NCBI GenBank assembly: GCA_037013495.1
Contig: CM072807.1
Coordinates: forward strand, 16,185,001-16,249,000
Length of the DNA: 64,000 nt
Reading direction: 5' to 3'
DNA from: Hippophae tibetana
Lineage: Eukaryota; Streptophyta; Magnoliopsida; Rosales; Elaeagnaceae
The position numbers and the translations under genes are program-made. The notes beneath the pieces are model-generated. The model made no database searches, had not been told where the DNA came from, and saw nothing but the letters and a program-made list of their open reading frames with translations. Positions 57,700-64,000 of this stretch are shown piece after piece (the stretch's first letter is position 1; each line of letters opens with the position of its first letter).

Positions 57700-60559
57700 A
57701 TGTTGAACAAATTCATGAAACGCGGCAAAAAACCTTCCAAAACCGACGATCTGTCCAGTGCTGGAAATGGAATACCCAATGTGACGGTGAACCACGCTTC
57801 TAGGACCACGACCAAATCGGAGGAGCCAAATTCTATCACTGCTTCACATAATTCCATCACTGCTTCTCAAAATTCCAATGTTGTTGGTACCATTGAAGTC
57901 CTGCCTCCGTTACGAGACGTCGCCGTTTCAGACCGTCCTGCATTGTTTCGCCGAAAACTTAAGGTTTGTTGTTTCCGATGTGATTTCTCTGATAATCTCA
58001 AAGGCGTTCGTGAGAAAGAAATCAAACGACAGACCCTTTTGGAACTTGTGGATGTTATTCATTCTGGTTCTTGTAAATTGAACGAAACTATGCAAGAAGA
58101 GCTTATTAGAATGGTTTCTGTGAATGTGTTTCGATGTTTGCCACCGGCTTCTCATGAAAATACAAGTAAGCAAGGGGCTGATACTGATGAAGACGAGCCC
58201 TTTTTGGAACCTTCTTGGCTTCATTTGCAAATAGTCTATGAGATTTTGTTGAGGTACATTGTTTCTTCTGAAACTGATACTAAGGTTGCCAAGCGTTATA
58301 TTGATCATGTATTTGTGTTGAAGTTGCTTGAGTTGTTTGATTCTGAGGACCCAAGAGAGCGTGAGTATTTGAAAACTGTTCTTCATCGTGTATATGGGAA
58401 ATTTATGGTGCATCGACCCTTCATTAGGAAGACAATTAATAACATATTCTATAGGTTCATTTTTGAGACTGAAAGGCATAGTGGTGTAGCTGAGTTATTG
58501 GAAATTCTTGGGAGTATCATTAATGGGTTTGCATTGCCCATGAAAGAGGAGCACAAGTTGTTTCTTGTTCGGGCACTTATACCTTTGCATAAGCCAAAAT
58601 CTATATCTTCATATCACCAACAGTTGGCATACTGCATTATCCAGTTTGTTGAGAAGGACTATAAGCTGGCTGATACAGTGATACGGGGGTTGCTAAAGTA
58701 CTGGCCTGTTACAAATTGTCAAAAGGAGGTTCTCTTTCTTGGAGAATTAGAAGAAGTCTTGGAGGCTACTTTGACTGACGAGTTTCAAAGATGTATGGTT
58801 TCTCTTTTCCGACAGATTGGACGCTGCATCAATAGCTCTCATTTCCAGGTTCTTCAACTATTGCTTCTTTGCACTTCTATAAAGTTTTGTTATATATTTC
58901 AAATCGTATATGAGGTATATTACCATCGTGGAATTTCATTTTCTTAGATGTTGGATCATTCTTCACCATAATAGAGTAGGATTATTTGATTCAGAATCAA
59001 TGTGGGATTATGTTGTGTACAATTCTTTTGATCCATTGTTAGATAGTTACCATGTTTATTTTCTTCTTGTTGTCCAATATATTCTCATTGAATACTTCAT
59101 CTAGTGATTAGTTTATTTTCTGCCTGGCCTTTGAGCAGTACTTTTACAAACCCAACTTATGTCTCAGATGACATATTAGTAACTGGTTATGTACCCTAGA
59201 TATGTTGCTTATACTGGCTACTGCAAACTTTCATTCATCAGCGTCATTATTCTTCATGGAGAATATGTATACTGTACAGCACCTTACTGCCAAGTTGTGT
59301 ATGCTGAACTTACAGGCTTGAAACAAACTAGGCTATTTTTAAAACAAAATATGTTTTCATGAGCTTGTCAGATAACTTAAAAGACTTAGAAACTCAGCAT
59401 TTTTATGTTGTCACTAGAAGATTTGTTTCTTAAATAGCTCAGTTATTAGAAATTTGGGTAGTTTTCTTCCTTTAGTTTACTTTGTGATGTGTTGTGTGCA
59501 TATGTTTGTCTGTGTTGGAGCTTGTCTTCTAGCTCCCATAGGATCTGTTTCATTAATTCTTGAGCATGGGTAATTCAAAATTTCTCCTGCATATCTACAT
59601 GGTATGGATAAAAAGCAGGTTGCTCTCTCTTATCTTGTTACTATATGCGACATGGGTGGTGCTATAACTGAAGTAGTGTGCAAAAGCTTTTAATTTTTAG
59701 GATATATTTTTTCCTCCTTGGAGGTCTTTAAGTTATATTATGTGTAGTCAATTTGTCATCCAAGTTTGTTATTTAAGTCACTTGATGCAGCATCCATTTA
59801 CAATTTTATCATATGGGAGTTGAACTGCATACACACTGATAATTCATTCGTGGGATAATGACATTTCCCATCTTGCTGTCATCAATGTCCAAAGTTGTAA
59901 TAAATCATTGGACTAGTTAGAGTAAATTAATTAATTACACTCCTTTTGTTTTACTAGTTTATTTTCTTGGTGACGTGCAGAATGGTAATCCATTTTCTTT
60001 GTTTTCTTGTCGTTTTTCTTTTTTATTTTTCCCTCTTTCTCTATATTAATTTACCAACAATTAGTTATGGTCTGATTAGTATGTTCCCCCTGAGCCTTGA
60101 TTTTCTTTATTCTTCTCTCCATGTGTGTGTGTCCACCCTCCCCCCAAAAAAAAAAAAAAAAATTCTCATTCACATGAAGTTTAAGTTTATCGTGAAAGTG
60201 TAATGCTGTTGGACTGTTTGTTCTTGAGAAAGTTGTTCTAATGCTGTAGTTCGTCGCAGGTTGCAGAAAGAGCCCTTTTCTTGTGGAATAATGAACATAT
60301 TGTAGGCTTGATTGCTCAGAACCGAAATATTATACTTCCCTTGATCTTTGAAGCATTAGAGAAAAACATTCGAGGTCATTGGAACCAGGCTATCCATGGG
60401 CTGACAGTGAATGTGCAAAGAATGTTCCATGAGATGGATGCTGAATTATTCAAAGAATGCCATAGGCAGTACGTCGAGAAAGAAACCAGGGCCCAAGAGC
60501 TCAAAGATCAGCGGGAACTGACATGGAAGAAACTGGAAGCAGTGGCGGCAGGAGCATGA
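57700..60559 (+). CDS. PP2A regulatory subunit B' (B56 family)
   Basis: Two exons, 57700-58848 and 60260-60559, join in phase 0 and give 482 residues. The start chosen is the first in-frame ATG, giving [14 protein letters not shown], a short basic N-terminus usual in plant B' subunits. A variable Ser/Asn-rich stretch follows, then the B56 HEAT-repeat core: [106 protein letters not shown] and [20 protein letters not shown]. The second exon continues [20 protein letters not shown]. The C-terminus ends with a charged helix ([15 protein letters not shown]). B56 subunits target the PP2A catalytic and scaffold subunits to substrates with an LxxIxE motif. Plant isoforms (alpha, beta, gamma, theta, kappa and others) cannot be told apart here. 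A 1.4 kb intron separates the exons and nothing looks broken. Confidence 0.93.
58849..60259 (+). other. Intron of PP2A B' gene
   Basis: It starts CAG|GTTCTT and ends TCGCAG. No coding region, no transposon ends and no RNA gene are seen. A poly-A run lies at about 60147-60163. Confidence 0.7.
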
Positions 60560-61425
60560 GCATGAACAAAGGATAAGGTAAGATTATGATTGAGGATTAA
60601 CTAGGGCAGAATAACTAATTGTATTCACTATATTTGGCTATTTTTTATATTGTTTTGATAAGCTTGATCAAGGCCATGAATTGACATATAATTAGAAAAT
60701 GGACAAATATATAGTTATATTTGTAACAAGGATTGTGAGGATATGCGGAGGGATTTCAAGTACTGGCCAAGTATTCTTATATTGCTTTTGATTTTCCTCC
60801 TATTTTGAAAAGGAAAAACAATTACGTCTTATTGATTTATTTATTGGTTTTGATCTTATATAAGCAATGTCCTCTGTTCTTCCCAGCTTTCTCTGTTTTT
60901 TTTTCCTCTTAATTTTCAAAGACGCAAGGATTTTTGAAAATTGCTGATTTAGAATCAGTAGATTCTGACAATACAGAGCAGATTTTGAACTCGAAGAAAG
61001 TGTGATTGGTTTCTTACGCTGATATGTTACGCTTGTATTTGGTTTTACTACTAATTTAGAATGAAATGTATATCATTCTAATAGTAATAAGAATGTTTAT
61101 TCCTTCCACATCCTTCAAGAATAAGTTTGAATGTTATATTTTCTTCACATATTTGTATAATTATTTATTATTATTTTTTATTTAAAAATAAATAAATTCT
61201 TATTTTTAATTTTGTTTCATTTATAATTTAATAAATTTTATTTCAATATTAATTATTATTTTGTTTTCATTGTTTAAATAAACATAATAATAATAATATT
61301 GTTTTTATTGAATTCCATTTCTATTATATTTTCATTTTTATTAAGTTTATATTCTTATTATAATATAATATAATAAATGTTATATTATATTTCTTTTCTT
61401 GTAGTACAATTCGTTATATTTTATT
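60560..61425. other. Intergenic region between PP2A B' and pectate lyase
   Basis: No coding region. AT-rich, with TTATTA and AATAAT repeats between 61150 and 61400. The genes converge here, so this is shared 3' flank. Confidence 0.5.
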
Positions 61426-63182
61426 TTACAAATGAATGAAAAAAGAATATGAATTGGGTTTCCTATCCTCTAAATAATTATGACAGTCTTGGAGAAAATA
61501 TATTATTTTTCTATCTTTTGTTCTTTTGGCTTCTTTTTTTCTAATTATGATTTGGAATTTTCGTTTGACATCTATAAATATAATCACAACAATAATAACA
61601 GTGTTGATGTTAGTGATAGTAGGGAACCACAGTTTGTGGAGAGACACAAAATTGAAATAATAATAATTATAATACTTGACAAAAAATATTGAGTTTGTAG
61701 ATGAGGAGAGTGATGACGTTCCACTCGTACCAATCCCGAATATCTTTCTGAAGAAGTCACCGTCACTATCACCGGAGGAGCCTCTGTTGTCGGTGACGGT
61801 TCCATCATCGATGAATCCAGGCACGTTTCCATTGTTGTCTCTTAAATAATTTCAAAACAAAATGAAGCATTATTTTTTACTCTAGAAAGATGAAATATGA
61901 ATCACACGTGTATATATATATATATATATTATATATATATAATTGCTTATCTTGATATAGTAAATTCTCATGGGATTTATATTTATAGAGCAATTATATA
62001 TTACAAAAATATCATAAAATAATTAATTTGACATATTTTTTTTTGTTAAATACCATTCTGTAATATTCAATCGCATTCTATCACCACGTGGAATTACACT
62101 TCAAAAACTGGACACAAACTAGAAAGCAGAATAGGAGAATAAAAACTGAGTCATCCAAAAGCCAAAGCTGAATCCGTAGTCCATTTCCCACTTGTATTTT
62201 CCTTTTTAAAGAACTTTCAAGGCTTTTTTGATAAGATACTTTTTATCTTTATATAATGTTCAATTTCTTTTTAGATGCCTAGATGGTAACATGGAAAAAT
62301 TGACCGTGAAAAGGGTCAGAAGATTAGGTTGCCTTTTTTTTACTTTTTAATTTACTTGCTTGTTAAAAAAAATATGAAACTTTTGAGATTGAAAGTATTA
62401 TATTTCTTATAAGTATCTTAATGAAAATATTTCATACCATATGTCTCATTATAAATGGCCTTTCCTTTGTAAGCTGGTTTCATTCATAATTTACAGGTAC
62501 CATCAATACTACTACTAACAAATGATATTTTTCGATGAATTCTAGTTATTTTAATTTTTTAATATATTTTTTTAATTTAAACATCTATTGTTTAATTTAA
62601 TCAAATTTAAATTTTTCAACCAAAAAAATATCAATAAAAATTAAAATTGTTAAGAAAATAACTAAAACGTATAAAAATGTAACAATAAAGCAACTAATGT
62701 AAATAAATTTTAAAAAAATTGTGACTAATAACTATACATTGTCACTCCTATCTTTAGCTAAATCATCCAAGGCCATGAAAATGAATAATTAAAAAAAAGT
62801 AAAAACTTTCGAATAAATTAGTGGTTCATACTTGAATATGTAAAATGAGTCACGTTAAAGTGTGTAAATAGGATAATTACTTAAATATATATATATATAT
62901 ATAATTACACACACAAAAAAAAAGAAATTTAACAAAAAGTCAAGAAAAACTAAAAAATAAAAGAGCAGAGAAATACCTGGGATCACCAAAGACACCGGAG
63001 TTGAGGGTAAGTTGGTCAATCATAGCGGCGGATTTAGGTTCAACACTAGAGGCTTGGGCATATAAAGTGGTGAGGGTAGCCCCAGAAGGAACAAAGAATG
63101 CTCCATTTACCATAATGTCCCCATCTGTTCTCCAATTCCAGCTTGCCCAATCCTCCTCACCTGGTTCTATCCTCCTTGTCAC
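61426..63182 (-). CDS. Pectate lyase (polysaccharide lyase family 1), last two exons, partial
   Basis: The gene continues past 63182 into a long AT-rich intron, and its 5' exons lie outside the window. Exon 62977-63182 on the minus strand encodes VTRRIEPGEEDWASWNWRTDG, GDIMVNGAFFVPSGATLTTL and ASSVEPKSAAMIDQLTLNSG. It splices to an exon from 61840 downward whose first codons continue GDPRDNNGNVPGFIDDGTV. This is the C-terminal part of plant pectate lyases, secreted enzymes that cleave de-esterified pectin by beta-elimination. Catalytic residues lie in missing exons. The open frame of the last exon runs to a stop at 61426 with an odd basic, Lys/Arg-rich tail. Another frame from about 61700 instead gives a short hydrophobic tail (LSTNCGSLLSLTSTLLLLL) with a stop at 61584, which looks more like a natural end, perhaps with a GPI-type signal. 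The true C-terminus is unsure. Confidence 0.82.
61910..61940. repeat. TA microsatellite
   Basis: About fifteen TA dinucleotides, with one TT break at 61929-61930, in the intron of the pectate lyase gene (61841-62976). Confidence 0.9.
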
Positions 63183-64000
63183 CTGCCATTAACAACAACC
63201 CGCCCCTTATACAGATGAGACCGGACCATGTTTATATAATTACAATTCGCTTGGAACTGCCGTTTGAACTTTTATAATCATATCATATTATAAATTTTTA
63301 TAATGCATGTTTATAAATTTATTGAATGCATATTTATATTTTCCTAGGTTTTAAATATATTTTAATGCATGTTTTGTTTATTTATTTTGTGATTTGAGCA
63401 CAAATATTTTTTCTATATTTTTTCAAATAATATTTATATCAAATTTAAAATAAAATACTTCAATGTATATTTTTAGATATGATATCTTAGTAGTAACTTG
63501 AGCTTTTTTAAGAGTAATTAGTCTAATCGAATTCAGATTAAAAAATATATAATTTATACATATTTAGATTAGATTTCGATTAACATATTAATATAATTCA
63601 ATTCAATTCGAATTAAATTATTATTAAAATTTTAAATAAATAAATATTTATTTAAATTTTATATTTAAATATAATATATATATCACAATCACACGAAGTT
63701 ATTATTTTAATTTAAACAATAAATATTTTTATTCTTTTACTTATGATTATCAATAATATTTTTTGCTCAAATCATAAATTTTAAATTAAAATATTATATA
63801 TATATATATATTATGTTTTATGATAAATATAAATTCAATTTTTTTAGATTTAAATTGATTATATTATGGATTATTTTTAAATTAAAAAACTTTGAATTCA
63901 ATTAAAATCAGATTGAAATAATATGGATGAAAAATATATAATATTTTTTTATTCATTATTGTATAAGTTATTAAATTACATATTAAAAGTATCTAAATAT
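63183..64000 (-). other. AT-rich intron of the pectate lyase gene, running out of the window
   Basis: The acceptor at the exon boundary reads ...GGCAG on the minus strand (63183-63187). The rest is very AT-rich, with AATTCGAATTAAATTATTA-like near-palindromes around 63590 and TA runs near 63795. No coding region is seen. Confidence 0.55.

Noticed and set aside
1..64000. Search for tRNA, rRNA, snoRNA and CRISPR features
   Set aside because: I saw no cloverleaf-type A and B box pairs, rRNA-like conserved blocks or regularly spaced repeat-spacer arrays. A dedicated covariance-model scan would be needed to exclude small RNA genes.

Overview
This window is nuclear DNA of a flowering plant, most likely a eudicot. 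The genes are split by GT-AG introns, non-coding DNA is very AT-rich, and the mobile elements are plant types: CACTA, Ty1-copia, Ty3-gypsy, hAT and integrated Caulimoviridae-like DNA. I cannot name the species from the sequence alone.

Layout. Positions 1-20700 are almost entirely mobile-element debris. A CACTA element truncated by the window start (1-9039) carries copia gag fragments and an unclassified insertion, and its right end lies inside a decayed copia element (9040-10340). An internally deleted gypsy element with two LTRs follows (10341-14028), then a decayed endogenous pararetrovirus on the minus strand (about 14040-18790) and a MITE-like foldback (18859-19425). The first intact gene is a ycf45/SPD1-like P-loop ATPase (21135-26494, + strand, 9 exons). 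A second mobile-element block runs from 27.9 to 43 kb: a minus-strand copia element, then a second copy of the pararetrovirus family cut in two by a complete CACTA element (34087-41464, TSD TCA). The gene-rich end holds KTF1/SPT5L (44091-55648, 18 exons, with an hAT element in its largest intron), a PP2A B' (B56) regulatory subunit (57700-60559, 2 exons), and the last two exons of a minus-strand pectate lyase whose 5' part lies beyond the window.

Functional view. The four host genes act in different processes: plastid development, RNA-directed DNA methylation, phosphatase targeting and pectin degradation. They show no operon-like relation. KTF1 belongs to the pathway that silences elements like those filling the rest of the window. 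I found no CRISPR array and no rRNA or tRNA gene I could support, and nothing that makes a convincing wholly new system. The most unusual items are the paired pararetrovirus copies with the nested CACTA, the repeat-expanded AGO-hook tail of KTF1, a cryptic exon-like segment in the KTF1 intron, a duplicated splice-acceptor region in the ycf45-like gene, and a possible frame shift at the pectate lyase C-terminus.
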